Source: Xanthobacteraceae bacterium (GTDB lineage Bacteria; Pseudomonadota; Alphaproteobacteria; Rhizobiales; Xanthobacteraceae). From it: a stretch of DNA of 64,000 nucleotides. Positions within the stretch are counted from its first letter, which is position 1. Each line of letters starts with the position of its first letter. The notes under the pieces are model-generated. The model had not been told where the DNA came from. It saw only the letters and a program-made list of their open reading frames with translations, and did not search any database. Positions 43,462 to 52,551 of the stretch are shown here, piece by piece. A program made the translations under genes and the position numbers. The DNA is taken from positions 124,001-188,000 of the forward strand of contig JALHLQ010000001.1 of the NCBI GenBank assembly GCA_022844485.1, given 5' to 3'.

Positions 43462-44349
43462 CTATGCGTTTTGTCGCGCGGCGATCATGCGGCGGATGCC
43501 CTCGCGGTGATCGATGGTCGGCGCGAAGCCGAAATCGCGGATTGCCGGGGCGATGTCGACCAGGCCGCGCGCGGCCTTTGGTTGGTTCGCATCGATTTCC
43601 AACGCCCGGAGTCCGGCTGCAGCGGCCAGCGCCTCGAGCGAGACCTGTTCCGGATAGGCGATGTAGTAGACCAGTTGACGCCGCTGGCTGGACAAGCATG
43701 CCGCGATCGCGGCTTCAGCCGCGTCATCAACATAGATATAGGGCCAGTCCGTCATGGCCGGAACGCCCACCGGGCGGTTCTCGATTGCGCCCGCGACAAT
43801 GTCGTCGATCACGAACCGGGTGCGCCGGCCGGGGCCGTAGATGCCGGTGAAGCGCAGAGAGCAGAGATCGATGGGCGCCGCGCCGTACAATCCGCGCAGG
43901 ACCATGTCGACGGCGGCCTTCGAGCAGCCATAGGCGGTGGTTGGGCGCAGCGGATAGTCTTCTCCAATGGGTTCCTCCTCGTAATAATCGCCGACCGCCG
44001 AGACCGAGGAGCAATAGACGAAGGTTTTCACGCGGGCTTCGATCGCGGCGGAAAGAAGATTGAGGCTGCCGCCCACATTGATGCTCATGACGCGCGCCGG
44101 ATCATCCGCCATCACCATGGGGCCGGACACGCCGCCGGCATGAATGATGTGCGAAGGCCGATTGTCGAGGAGAAGGCCTCTCAGCCGCCGCGGATCCGAC
44201 AAATCATCGTCGACGTGCCGGTATTCTGCCTTTGCAGGCCGCGCCGGATCGAGGCCGATCACGTCGTGTCCTCGCGCCAGCAAGCGCTCCGCAATCGCGC
44301 CGCCGAGGAACCCACTCGATCCGGTCACCATGACGAGACGCGATGTCAT
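43462..44349 (-). CDS. NAD-dependent epimerase/dehydratase (extended SDR)
   Basis: A 295-residue extended SDR with TGSSGFLG (9-16), FVYCSSVSAVG (catalytic Ser region) and YGCSK (Tyr/Lys). The dinucleotide Asp (GLDPARP) suggests NAD. LRFTGIYGPGRRTRF and DWPYIYVDDAAEA follow the nucleotide-sugar epimerase plan, but such enzymes also act as aldehyde reductases or 3-beta-type dehydrogenases in catabolic clusters. It ends 66 bases before the SDR-fold gene on the same strand. Substrate unknown. Confidence 0.85.
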   Translation of the reverse strand: MTSRLVMVTGSSGFLGGAIAERLLARGHDVIGLDPARPAKAEYRHVDDDLSDPRRLRGLLLDNRPSHIIHAGGVSGPMVMADDPARVMSINVGGSLNLLSAAIEARVKTFVYCSSVSAVGDYYEEEPIGEDYPLRPTTAYGCSKAAVDMVLRGLYGAAPIDLCSLRFTGIYGPGRRTRFVIDDIVAGAIENRPVGVPAMTDWPYIYVDDAAEAAIAACLSSQRRQLVYYIAYPEQVSLEALAAAAGLRALEIDANQPKAARGLVDIAPAIRDFGFAPTIDHREGIRRMIAARQNA

Positions 44350-44496
44350 GGTCCATCAGTCCGTTTGAGCCAGCAGGGGATTCGCAAGGTGGAGCTCATG
44401 TTCGCGGTCGAGCGGGAAGGGCGGCGTTCCTCCGCCAGCGTCGGCCGATGAACGCGCATGCGAACGTGGCATGTGGGCGAGAGCGACAAGTCGCGG

Positions 44497-46656
44497 CTAC
44501 AGAAACGGCTCTGCTCGTTTCATCAAGTCGGCAAGGTTTGGTTCGTTCGGATTGCGTGGTTTCCCCGGATGAATGATGGAAACCTGACAGCTCTCGGCCG
44601 CTTCGACGAGCTGCGCATAGGGGCCCCCATCCGCGTTCGCGATATAGGCCTGCTTGTTGTCGTCATACGCGAACATGCGGTTATTGATCTGGATGCACTC
44701 GTTGCAGCTCGTGCACCGCATCGTTTCTATATACGGATCGTCGGATGCGCGATCGTGAGGCGCCGTTTCGGTCGCCGGAGCGGAAGCCGCGGGCGCCGAC
44801 GCGGCTGCGGCCGCAGGCGCGGGAGCGGCGTCGAGACCGGTTTCGGATGCTGGACTCCGGTCCTTCAACCTCGGCGTGCCGGCTGGCTTTGTCGCGGCAA
44901 ATTCCCGAAGGTAATGCCATGCGTCGCGGCAGCGCCGCGCCGCCGCCATCATCGATTCGTCGACGATCACCCGCTGCATCAGATTGTTCGCATCGGTCAT
45001 CCAGATGAAGGGCACTTTGTCCGGGAAGTCGCTGGTTGGACTCGCAAGCCATTCCGCCGCCGGGACCGTCGTCGACGATTTGGCCTGGGGCACGCGCGCA
45101 AAGTGTCGACCATACCGTTCATCGCAAGCGAGGAAGTCCACGAACGTGAACATGCTGCTTTCGGTGATGCGCTGGTGTTCCGGACCCTCATAGATCAGCG
45201 GGTAACTCGTCCAGTCGGAGGCAGGCGCCGGGTTGTTCTCCAACGAGAACCGCGAGGAGAAATCCGAACCGCCGCGGGGATCGTAACTGAAGGCAGGAAA
45301 CGCGCGCGCCTGCATGGCGCAAGCCGCAGTCAGATAGACGGGCAGGAGACTTGTATCGGTCGCGCCCGAGAACACGTTGATCAGCGTTGCTCCGCGGTAA
45401 TCGAGCGCGGCCGCCAGCCTGTCGCGCAGTTGGTAGAGATTGGACGCAACGGACTGAAGCACATAAACGTCCCCCAATCCGAGGGCCATGGTGCCCAGGC
45501 GCGTTGCGCTCTGTGCAACGGCCCCGTCTCCGATCAACGGCACGCCGAGGATATCGTCGCTTTGGGCCAGCACCTTGATGGGGAGGCCGGAGGTCAGAAC
45601 CTCCGCAATGCCGGCACCTGCCAGGGGGTCGCGTTGTGTGCCAAGTTGCACGCAGACGAGATAATCGGGAAAACGCGCGAAATCATCGAGACTGAGAGAC
45701 GTCTCGTCAAAGGCCTCGAAGAACTGATCTTGCTCCGTGCTGATGTAGCGTCCCTCGATCTCGAGCTCGGCAATATTTGTCGCCTTCACGAAATCCAACA
45801 CGCGCGGCAGCCGGCGCCGAAACGCCTCCAGCGCCGCGCTCGGGTTCTCGAAGACATACTCGTCGAGCACCGAAGAACTGTCGGGGTCCGCCCCGTTCAG
45901 GAAAGGTTGCGAGCGCAATACCGAAAGAGCCCATTCGATGCGCGCGCGGCGCTTCTCGGGAAACACGTGCGACGGCGAAGCGCGCGACAGAACACGAGAC
46001 ATCGCATCGAAGTCGAATGCGTCGGTGAAAACCACGCCGACCGAGGCCTTGAGCGCCGCAGCCGAACGCCCCGCTTCCGAGTGGGCGAAATCCGATTGAA
46101 GAATGTCGGACAGTTTCAGCGCGAGCCGCGCGACGTTGTCGCGCAACCGATGCAGTTTGCCTGCTTGGGCGACGCGCCAGGCATGGACGACAAGGCGGCT
46201 CGGCAGATCGGCGTCGCAAGCCATCATCGTCCCGTCGACTTTCAACGCGGCGCGGGCGCGGCCAATGCTCTCGGTGAAGCCGGCCGTTCCAGCCAGGTTT
46301 TGCGCCGCCTTGTCCCAAAGCTGGGTCAGCGAGCCAAAGACGCCGCGCATGCAAAGGGTACGAATCTCCTCTTCCAGGCGCAGCATGTGCCTGCGCATGC
46401 GCTCGCCCTCGGCGCCCCGCGGAGCGACCTCGCGCAGAATGTCGTCGACGATGGCTGAAAGCGACTGCACGGAGTCCTCACCCTTCGAGGCGCCGCGCAG
46501 AACCACCAGCGGGAAATCGTGCCGGATCTTTGTCAGGTCGCCGAAGCCGGCAAGAAGCGCCGGACGCAGAGCACCGTCGTCGACGGCATCGAGTAGCGGC
46601 CCCGTCCTCTTGCTCGTCAGATGAAAGGCGACTTGCGTTCGCAGATCGGCATCCAT
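44497..46656 (-). CDS. 719-residue protein: degenerate PFOR-type TPP domain plus C-terminal [4Fe-4S] ferredoxin domain
   Basis: Function not established. The start at ATG 46656 is 31 bases after korB. Residues ~1-330 are mostly helical and not recognised. Residues ~330-560 resemble the second half of the thiamin-diphosphate domain of pyruvate:ferredoxin oxidoreductase: TSGLPIKVLAQSD, then GDVYVLQSVASN, YRGATLINVFS and AFSYDPRGG line up in order with that enzyme's LASG.DVNV, YVYVATVSMG, FPGPSLVIAY and PLFRYDPRL. The GDG...N motif that binds Mg-TPP is not seen, so this domain is probably inactive. An Ala/Pro linker (~605-640) leads to CTSCNEC with Cys648, 651, 654 and 690, one [4Fe-4S] cluster. 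It likely docks on KorAB and carries its electrons. Confidence 0.7.
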   Translation of the reverse strand: MDADLRTQVAFHLTSKRTGPLLDAVDDGALRPALLAGFGDLTKIRHDFPLVVLRGASKGEDSVQSLSAIVDDILREVAPRGAEGERMRRHMLRLEEEIRTLCMRGVFGSLTQLWDKAAQNLAGTAGFTESIGRARAALKVDGTMMACDADLPSRLVVHAWRVAQAGKLHRLRDNVARLALKLSDILQSDFAHSEAGRSAAALKASVGVVFTDAFDFDAMSRVLSRASPSHVFPEKRRARIEWALSVLRSQPFLNGADPDSSSVLDEYVFENPSAALEAFRRRLPRVLDFVKATNIAELEIEGRYISTEQDQFFEAFDETSLSLDDFARFPDYLVCVQLGTQRDPLAGAGIAEVLTSGLPIKVLAQSDDILGVPLIGDGAVAQSATRLGTMALGLGDVYVLQSVASNLYQLRDRLAAALDYRGATLINVFSGATDTSLLPVYLTAACAMQARAFPAFSYDPRGGSDFSSRFSLENNPAPASDWTSYPLIYEGPEHQRITESSMFTFVDFLACDERYGRHFARVPQAKSSTTVPAAEWLASPTSDFPDKVPFIWMTDANNLMQRVIVDESMMAAARRCRDAWHYLREFAATKPAGTPRLKDRSPASETGLDAAPAPAAAAASAPAASAPATETAPHDRASDDPYIETMRCTSCNECIQINNRMFAYDDNKQAYIANADGGPYAQLVEAAESCQVSIIHPGKPRNPNEPNLADLMKRAEPFL

Positions 46657-46687
46657 GACACGTCTTTGCTCGTCTCGGGCGCTGCGG

Positions 46688-47677
46688 CTAGGCAGATGCC
46701 CTCGAATTGGGTTCGGCGTCCGGCCAAACGGTGAACTTGTCGAATTCTGCTTCCAAACCCTTGCGGATCCTGTCCGGTGTGCGCAGTTCGCTCGTGTCGC
46801 GCAGTTCCTCGTAGCAAGGCACATCGGGGTTGCGGTAGAGGAGGCCAACCGGAATCGGATCGACGGTGGATGCGATCTCGCGCGCCGCATTGATGTCAGC
46901 GGGGTCGTGCACGCGCTGGTTCCGATAAACCTTGGCAAGGTTGTCGCTGACGCGCAGTCCTGCATCATGCGTGAGCAAAAGCGTCTTTTGCGGATCATGC
47001 AGCCAGGGTTCGAACAGCTTCGGCAGGAATTCCGGGCAGCGCTGGATGATGCGCACGAAGGAGAAGCCCTTGTGGTGGAACGCCTGCGAGATCACCGAGT
47101 AGACGACCTCCGGCAGCCAATCGACGGCCTGCGCCACGAACGACACGTTTTGCACGCCAAGGGTGACGGTCAGCGGGTTGAGGGCGTCGAGATAGGCTCC
47201 GTGCGGCGTGGTGTTGCTCTTGAGCCCCTTCGGCGAGGTCGGCGAGACCTGCATCTTGGTCAGGCCATAGACATGGTTGTCGTGCAGCACCACCGTCATG
47301 TTCATGTTGTAGCGGATGGCGTGGATCCAGTGCGCCGCGCCGATGCTGCAGCAGTCTCCGTCGCCCATATTGACGAATACGTGAAGGTCCGGCCGCGACA
47401 GCCGAATGCCCTCCGCGATCGGCAGCGCCCGGCCATGGATGCCGTGGAAGCCGTAGGTGCGCATATAATGGGGGAAGCGGCTGGCGCAGCCGATGCCGGA
47501 CACAAAGACCGTCTTTTCCGGGCGCAGTTTTTCGTTGCGGCACAAGCGCTGCACCGCGGCGAGGATGGCGTTGTCGCCGCAGCCATTGCACCAGCGCGGG
47601 ATGCTGCCCTGGTAGTCCTCGAGGTGATGATCCTCTTCGTACAGCCGCATAAGGCATTGATGGACGGGCATGTTCAT
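46688..47677 (-). CDS. korB: 2-oxoacid:ferredoxin oxidoreductase beta subunit (KorB)
   Basis: A 329-residue TPP-binding subunit. I choose ATG 47677, five bases after AGGTGA; a GTG at 47686 that overlaps the korA stop is the alternative. Residues RWCNGCGDNAIL and SGIGCASRFPHY give the substrate/cluster side; the TPP motif is GDGDCCSIGAAHWIHAIRYN ending in the Asn-rich MTVVLHDN. IQRCPEFLPKL closes the core. It decarboxylates 2-oxoglutarate, pyruvate or similar 2-oxoacids to acyl-CoA, reducing ferredoxin. Such enzymes are oxygen-sensitive in many, but not all, bacteria. Confidence 0.9.
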   Translation of the reverse strand: MNMPVHQCLMRLYEEDHHLEDYQGSIPRWCNGCGDNAILAAVQRLCRNEKLRPEKTVFVSGIGCASRFPHYMRTYGFHGIHGRALPIAEGIRLSRPDLHVFVNMGDGDCCSIGAAHWIHAIRYNMNMTVVLHDNHVYGLTKMQVSPTSPKGLKSNTTPHGAYLDALNPLTVTLGVQNVSFVAQAVDWLPEVVYSVISQAFHHKGFSFVRIIQRCPEFLPKLFEPWLHDPQKTLLLTHDAGLRVSDNLAKVYRNQRVHDPADINAAREIASTVDPIPVGLLYRNPDVPCYEELRDTSELRTPDRIRKGLEAEFDKFTVWPDAEPNSRASA

Positions 47678-47682
47678 GGCTG

Positions 47683-49590
47683 TCACCTGGCTGCCGCCAG
47701 CCTTTCCTTGATCACCCGGTAAATGGTGCTGGGTTTGATCGGCTGGCCGCGCACTTCGCTCCAGCAGTCGACATCGACGAGATAGCGGGCGCGGAGCAGC
47801 ATCGCCAAAGCCGAATAGCGTCGATTGGTTTCATCGATCACTTGGTCCTCGGGACGATCCGACCAGTTGCTCTCGATCGTCATCACTTTGCGGAAGCGCT
47901 GCATGATGTCTTTAATGCCGGCTGGCATTGGCTGCAGGAATCGCAGGTGCATCGCGGACACGCTTTGCCCTTCGCCGCGCAGCTGCTCCACGGCTTCTTC
48001 GATCGCGCCGCGGGTGCTGCCCCACCCGACGACCAGAAGATCGCCCTGATCGCCGCCGAACACGGTCGGTGGCTTTAGCGTCTTCTGAAAGGCGGCAAGC
48101 TTCAGGCTACGGTGACGCAAGCCCTCCTCGTTGATTTGCGGATCATAGGCGACACGGCTCATGCGATCATGCGCAAGCCCGGTCAAGGTATGCATTCCGT
48201 TCGGCTGGCCCGGCACAAAGCGCGACGCGATACCGGTCACCGGATCCCAGTCATACGGCCTCGCGCCGTCCGGCACGGGGCTTTGGTCGATGGGCGGCGC
48301 GAGCCATGTCTCGGTGAATGTCGGACGCAAGAAAGGCTGCTGCGAGGTCGCGAGATTGGAGTCGGAAAGGATCACGACCACCATGTTGAAGGTTTCGGCG
48401 ATCTTTCGCGCCGTGATGATCGAATAGAAGCAATCCTCGATCGTCGACGCCGCCATCACGATCTTCGGTGCGTCGCCGTGGCTTCCGAACATGGCGGCGA
48501 ACAGATCGCCTTGCTCAGCCTTCGTCGGCTGGCCGGTGCTTGGCCCGCCGCGCTGCACATTGACGATCACCAGCGGAATCTCGCACATGACAGCGAGCCC
48601 GATCGCCTCCTGCTTCAGCGAATAGCCGGGGCCCGAGGTGATCGTGACCGCGCATTTTCCGGCATAGGATGCGCCGATCGCGAAGGCGCAGGCGGCGATC
48701 TCGTCTTCGGCTTGATGCACGATGCCGCCGACGCGCTCGAACACTTCGCTCAAATAGTGCGACGCAGAGGTGGCCGGCGTGATCGGGTACATGGCGCAGA
48801 TCTCCATGCCCGAAGCGAGCACGCCGAGTGCCAGCGCCGTGTTCCCGTTCACGACGATCTGCGGCTTGTCCGTCTTCACCGCCGGAATGCGGTACTTGAA
48901 ATCCAGATTGGCTTCCGCCCAGGCGGCGCCGGCCTCGAGCAATGCGACGTTCGAGCGCACGACGCTGTCGGCTTTCTTGCGGAAGGTGAGTCGAACCTGC
49001 TCGCGTGCTAGGCGCAGATCGAGACTATAGACGTTACACAAAAGACCGAGCACAAACATGTTCTTGCCGCGCCGCGGATCGTTGATCAGCGCGCGACACT
49101 CTCGCTCGAACGGTACCTCGTAGACGCGGTAGCCGTCCGCAACGAGCTTGTCATGCGTCTCCACATAGGAGGCGACGATCTTCGGATCCGAATGGCTCCG
49201 CCACATGCTCTCGAGCAAGATGATGCAGCCGGGCTTTAATTCGCCCGCCCGTAGCCGGCCCAGCAAGACCTGTTCGTTGAAGGCGACGACGAGGTCGGCT
49301 TCATCGCCGCCGTTCTTGACCTCCTGTGATCCGACGCGAACGCGATTGCCGCTTGCTCCCGCAATGCTGCGAGCCGGAGGCTGAATCTCGGCGGGGATGA
49401 TCTCGACGGTCCAAATGCCGTTTCCCATCCGCGCGGCAATCGAGCCGAACGATTGGCCGCAGCGCTGCGCACCTTCGCCGGAATCGCTGACGATCTCGAT
49501 CACATGCTCTTTCAGCGTGACGGCAGGCTTGACGAAAGGAGCTGCTGACGCCGCAGGCCCCGGGCGGAGCGTGGTGACAGTGTCTTGCAT
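47683..49590 (-). CDS. korA: 2-oxoacid:ferredoxin oxidoreductase alpha subunit with fused gamma domain (KorA)
   Basis: A 635-residue protein. Residues ~30-220 form the gamma domain (SDSGEGAQRCGQSFG, VVAFNEQVLL), residues ~240-430 the pyrimidine-binding alpha domain (AMYPITPATSASHYL, VQRGGPSTGQPTKAEQGDL) and the rest the transketolase-C-like domain (LLVVGWGSTRGAIEE). The order gamma-alpha fused with a separate beta is that of KorAB/2-oxoglutarate oxidoreductases. The start at ATG 49590 is 17 bases after the flavoprotein gene. Its stop lies five bases before the korB ATG. Confidence 0.92.
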   Translation of the reverse strand: MQDTVTTLRPGPAASAAPFVKPAVTLKEHVIEIVSDSGEGAQRCGQSFGSIAARMGNGIWTVEIIPAEIQPPARSIAGASGNRVRVGSQEVKNGGDEADLVVAFNEQVLLGRLRAGELKPGCIILLESMWRSHSDPKIVASYVETHDKLVADGYRVYEVPFERECRALINDPRRGKNMFVLGLLCNVYSLDLRLAREQVRLTFRKKADSVVRSNVALLEAGAAWAEANLDFKYRIPAVKTDKPQIVVNGNTALALGVLASGMEICAMYPITPATSASHYLSEVFERVGGIVHQAEDEIAACAFAIGASYAGKCAVTITSGPGYSLKQEAIGLAVMCEIPLVIVNVQRGGPSTGQPTKAEQGDLFAAMFGSHGDAPKIVMAASTIEDCFYSIITARKIAETFNMVVVILSDSNLATSQQPFLRPTFTETWLAPPIDQSPVPDGARPYDWDPVTGIASRFVPGQPNGMHTLTGLAHDRMSRVAYDPQINEEGLRHRSLKLAAFQKTLKPPTVFGGDQGDLLVVGWGSTRGAIEEAVEQLRGEGQSVSAMHLRFLQPMPAGIKDIMQRFRKVMTIESNWSDRPEDQVIDETNRRYSALAMLLRARYLVDVDCWSEVRGQPIKPSTIYRVIKERLAAAR

Positions 49591-49607
49591 GTCCTTCGTC
49601 TCCACCC

Positions 49608-51101
49608 TCAAGTCACGTGCATGCGCGCAAACCGGCGTTCCGCAAGATCGATGCCGAACATTGTCGGTCGGCTCTCGTCCCGATAGATCGCGTCGGTGTC
49701 GCGTATCGAGAGATACGCCTTCATGCTCGCCGCTGCGCGCCGTCCGGCGCCCATCGCCTCGATGACCGTCGCCGCGCCGGTGACGATGTCTCCGCCGGCA
49801 TAGACCCCGATCAGCGAGGTGGCGAAATTCTCGTCCACCTCGATATAGCCGCGCTTGTTGAGCTTCAGCTTCGATGTCTGCCCGATAATCGGGTTGGCAT
49901 TGGTGCCGATGGCCACAACGACCATGTCGGTCGCGAACTCGTGTTCGCTGCCCGCGATCGGGACCGGCCGCCGGCGCCCGGACGCGTCGGATTCGCCAAG
50001 CTCCATGCGAATGCATCGCATGGCGCGCACGCCGCCCTTGCCGTCATCGAGAACCTCGATTGGCGCGGTAAGCCAATGGAATTCGATACCTTCTTCTTCG
50101 GCGTGGTGCACCTCTTCGATCCGCGCGGGCGCTTCCGCGCGCGTGCGGCGGTAGATGCAGTGAACTTCCTCAGCCCCGAGCCGTCGCAGGACGCGCATGG
50201 CGTCCATGGCCGTGTTGCCCGCGCCGACGACCGCGACCCGCTTTCCAAGCGGAAGTGGCGTGTCGAAGCCGGCATCCTTGGCCCGCATCATGTTGCATCG
50301 GGTCAGGAGTTCGTTCGCCGACAAGACCCCGTTGAGCGAGTCGCCGGGAACCCCGAGAAAGCTCGGATAGCCGGCGCCAGTGCCGATGAACACGGCGTCG
50401 AATCCCAGTTCGGTGATCATCTGCTCGATGGTGAACAGGCGGCCGACAAGCGTGTTGCACTCGAATTTCACCCCGAGGCTTTTCAGCTTGTCGATTTCTG
50501 CGTCGACCACTTCGTTCGGCAGCCGGAAATCCGGGATTCCGTAGCGCAGGACGCCGCCCGGGACGTGAAAGGCTTCGAAGACGGTGACGTCGCAGCCCGC
50601 CTTCGCCATGTCGGCGGCGCAGGCCATTCCTGCGGGCCCCGATCCGACGATGCCGATCTTGAATCCGCTCGGCTCGATATAGGGGATGCTCGTCCAGCCT
50701 TGCTCGATCGCCATGTCGCCGACAAACCGCTCGAGCTTGCCGATGGCCACGGGGGCATAGCGCTCGCCGACGATACATGGCCCTTCGCATTGAGTCTCCT
50801 GCGGACACACGCGCCCGCAGACTGCCGGCAGGAGATTGGTCTCCGTGATGACGTCATAGGCGCCGCGGTAATCCTTCAGCCCGATCTTCTCGATGAATTT
50901 CGGGATGTTGATATTGACGGGACAGCCGGCGACGCATGCCGGATCCGGACACAACAGACATCGGTCGGATTCGTGAAGCGCATCCTCGATCCGATAGCGG
51001 TAGGTGACCTCGGAAAAGTTCTTCACGCGCTCCGCGGGCGGCTGCTCGTGCACCGGTGCGCGATCTTGCGGAATGGTGCGGATGGTGCGCTTCTTGGCCA
51101 T
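49608..51101 (-). CDS. GltD/NfnB-like FAD-NADPH oxidoreductase with two N-terminal [4Fe-4S] clusters
   Basis: A 497-residue flavoprotein of the glutamate-synthase small-chain family. Cysteines 48, 51, 56, 60 and 95, 99, 105, 109 form the two cluster motifs (CLLCPDPACVAGC, CGRVCPQETQCEGPC). FAD site: GIVGSGPAGMACAADM (~150); NADPH site: VAVVGAGNTAMDAMRVLRR; C-terminal VYAGGDIVTGAATVIEAMGAG. No glutamate-synthase large subunit is next to it; an NfnA-type partner is, seven bases upstream. NfnAB transfers electrons between ferredoxin, NADH and NADPH, in some species by bifurcation. Next to KorAB it probably links ferredoxin to NADP(H). Confidence 0.88.
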   Translation of the reverse strand: MAKKRTIRTIPQDRAPVHEQPPAERVKNFSEVTYRYRIEDALHESDRCLLCPDPACVAGCPVNINIPKFIEKIGLKDYRGAYDVITETNLLPAVCGRVCPQETQCEGPCIVGERYAPVAIGKLERFVGDMAIEQGWTSIPYIEPSGFKIGIVGSGPAGMACAADMAKAGCDVTVFEAFHVPGGVLRYGIPDFRLPNEVVDAEIDKLKSLGVKFECNTLVGRLFTIEQMITELGFDAVFIGTGAGYPSFLGVPGDSLNGVLSANELLTRCNMMRAKDAGFDTPLPLGKRVAVVGAGNTAMDAMRVLRRLGAEEVHCIYRRTRAEAPARIEEVHHAEEEGIEFHWLTAPIEVLDDGKGGVRAMRCIRMELGESDASGRRRPVPIAGSEHEFATDMVVVAIGTNANPIIGQTSKLKLNKRGYIEVDENFATSLIGVYAGGDIVTGAATVIEAMGAGRRAAASMKAYLSIRDTDAIYRDESRPTMFGIDLAERRFARMHVT

Positions 51102-51108
51102 CGGCTCC

Positions 51109-52011
51109 TCACTGTTTGGCCGTGCCCGCAGCGACCTTTTCGGCTTCCTGGCGGACGCGGCAGCTTTCGGTCCAGCGCTCGAGCGCGGTTTTCTCTTCGT
51201 CAGCGAAGCGCTTGAGCCGCATCATCAAGTCGTCGAAATCCACCTTGTGGCCATCAAAGTCGGGGCCGTCGACGCAGGCGAACTTGATCTCTTCACCGAC
51301 CTTGACTCGGCATCCGCCGCACATGCCCGTGCCGTCCACCATGATCGGATTGAGGCTGACGACGGTCTTGACATGGCGCGGGCGCGAAACTTCGGCGCAG
51401 GCTTTCATCATTACCGCAGGACCGATGGCGATCACCTCGTCGACATCGGCGTGCTTGTCCAATGCGCTCTGAAGGCCGGCCGTGACCTGGCCCTTGACGC
51501 CGACCGAGCCGTCGTCCGTGCAGACAATGAATTCGTTGCACACGGATCTGAACTTCTTGTCCCAGAACATCAGCGTCTTGTTGCGGAAGCCGACCACGCC
51601 GATCACATAGGCGCCGCTCTCTTTGGCGGCGCGCGCTTGCGGGAAGACAGGCGCGACTCCCAGGCCGCCGCCGACGCAGACCACTTTCTTCGCGTCGCCG
51701 ATATGGCTCGGAACGCCCATCGGTCCGACCAGCGCATGCAGCCGGGTCCCCACCTTGCACTCCCGCTGCATTTCGCGCGTCGTCTTCCCGACCGCTTGAA
51801 TCACGAGCGTCACGGTTCCCTTGGCCGCGTCGTAATCGGCGATCGTCAGCGGAATCCGTTCGCCGTGCTCATGCAGCATGACGATGACGAACTGGCCGGG
51901 CTTTGCAGCACGGGCCATGAGCGGGTGGCGAATTTCGAGCAAATAGGTGGCGTCCGAGAAGTCGTCGCGGGCGACGATCTCAAATCCTTCACTCTCGCGA
52001 CCGCCGAGCAT
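51109..52011 (-). CDS. NfnA/SudB-like ferredoxin-NAD(P)+ reductase subunit
   Basis: A 300-residue protein of the sulfide dehydrogenase/dihydroorotate dehydrogenase electron-transfer family. FAD domain: RIPLTIADYD (RxPLT-type motif); NAD domain: VVCVGGGLGVAPVFPQARA and VIAIGPAVMMKACAE; C-terminal cluster motif DGTGMCGGCRVKVGEEIKFACVDGP with cysteines for a [2Fe-2S] centre, then DGHKVDFDDLMMR, typical of NfnA. It is the first gene of the five-gene operon. A degenerate FNR-like site lies ~95 bases upstream. Confidence 0.9.
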   Translation of the reverse strand: MLGGRESEGFEIVARDDFSDATYLLEIRHPLMARAAKPGQFVIVMLHEHGERIPLTIADYDAAKGTVTLVIQAVGKTTREMQRECKVGTRLHALVGPMGVPSHIGDAKKVVCVGGGLGVAPVFPQARAAKESGAYVIGVVGFRNKTLMFWDKKFRSVCNEFIVCTDDGSVGVKGQVTAGLQSALDKHADVDEVIAIGPAVMMKACAEVSRPRHVKTVVSLNPIMVDGTGMCGGCRVKVGEEIKFACVDGPDFDGHKVDFDDLMMRLKRFADEEKTALERWTESCRVRQEAEKVAAGTAKQ

Positions 52012-52106
52012 GGCTCGCGCCCCAATCCAGCGATGAAAGCGTCTCTCAACCTTCCGGAATCCCGGCTAAAGTCGTGCAACTGTGGCCCGCAGGTCGGGGA
52101 GCGACA

Positions 52107-52120
52107 TTGACCTAGAGCAA
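52107..52120. promoter_or_regulatory. FNR-like half-conserved site upstream of the nfn-kor operon
   Basis: TTGACCTAGAGCAA matches the FNR consensus TTGAT-N4-ATCAA at eight of ten positions and differs from the narK box (63240-63253) at two. Its centre is ~102 bases before the NfnA-like start. No good -10 is visible at the expected distance. Confidence 0.3.
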
Positions 52121-52224
52121 AAGCGAATGCTTTCCACGACCTTGGAGCTTCCAACTTAAGTCGAAACAAATGCGTGACCTGCCTTCGTGTCCGTGATTAC
52201 ATTTGGCGCTCATGGGTGCATGCC

Positions 52225-52380
52225 ATGGATTTCGACGACTACCTGAGAGATCAAGCCACGAAATTCCGCCAGCTTGCAGACAAAGCGGACGACAAATTCA
52301 TCAAGCAAGAGCTTTTGGAGCTTGCGGTGGTTTGCGAAGAAGTGGCCAACCACATCGAGGACCGGTTGACGGCGGGTTGA
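52225..52380 (+). CDS. 51-residue conserved-type hypothetical protein
   Basis: A small acidic, helical, soluble protein beginning MDFDDYLRDQATKFRQLAD and ending AVVCEEVANHIEDRLTAG. It starts at ATG 52225; an upstream start at 52174 adds unlikely residues. Proteins of this size and pattern (helix-turn-helix of charged residues ending ANxIEDRLTxG) are familiar as hypotheticals in rhizobial genomes, but no role is known to me. It lies alone, divergent from the nfn-kor operon. The 171 bases after it, up to 52551, hold nothing I can name. Confidence 0.6.
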   Translation: MDFDDYLRDQATKFRQLADKADDKFIKQELLELAVVCEEVANHIEDRLTAG

Positions 52381-52551
52381 TGGCAGCCGGACCTCGGGCT
52401 GACATTAAACGGGCCGTCGAATCGCCGCCAACTCGGTGCGGCACCGTGACTTTGCCGCCCGAGCCAGACCCAGGAATACCGTTTCCCCTCCTGACCTGCC
52501 CGGCAGCCCGGAGAATGTGGCGCTTCGCCGGCGGCTGTTCGCCGGGTCCGC

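Noticed and set aside
44483-44494. GCGAC-AA-GTCGC as terminator after the ferredoxin-tailed gene
   Set aside because: A two-base loop cannot fold well and no T-run follows.
49608-51101. Glutamate synthase small subunit GltD
   Set aside because: No large subunit is adjacent, while an NfnA-type partner and KorAB are.
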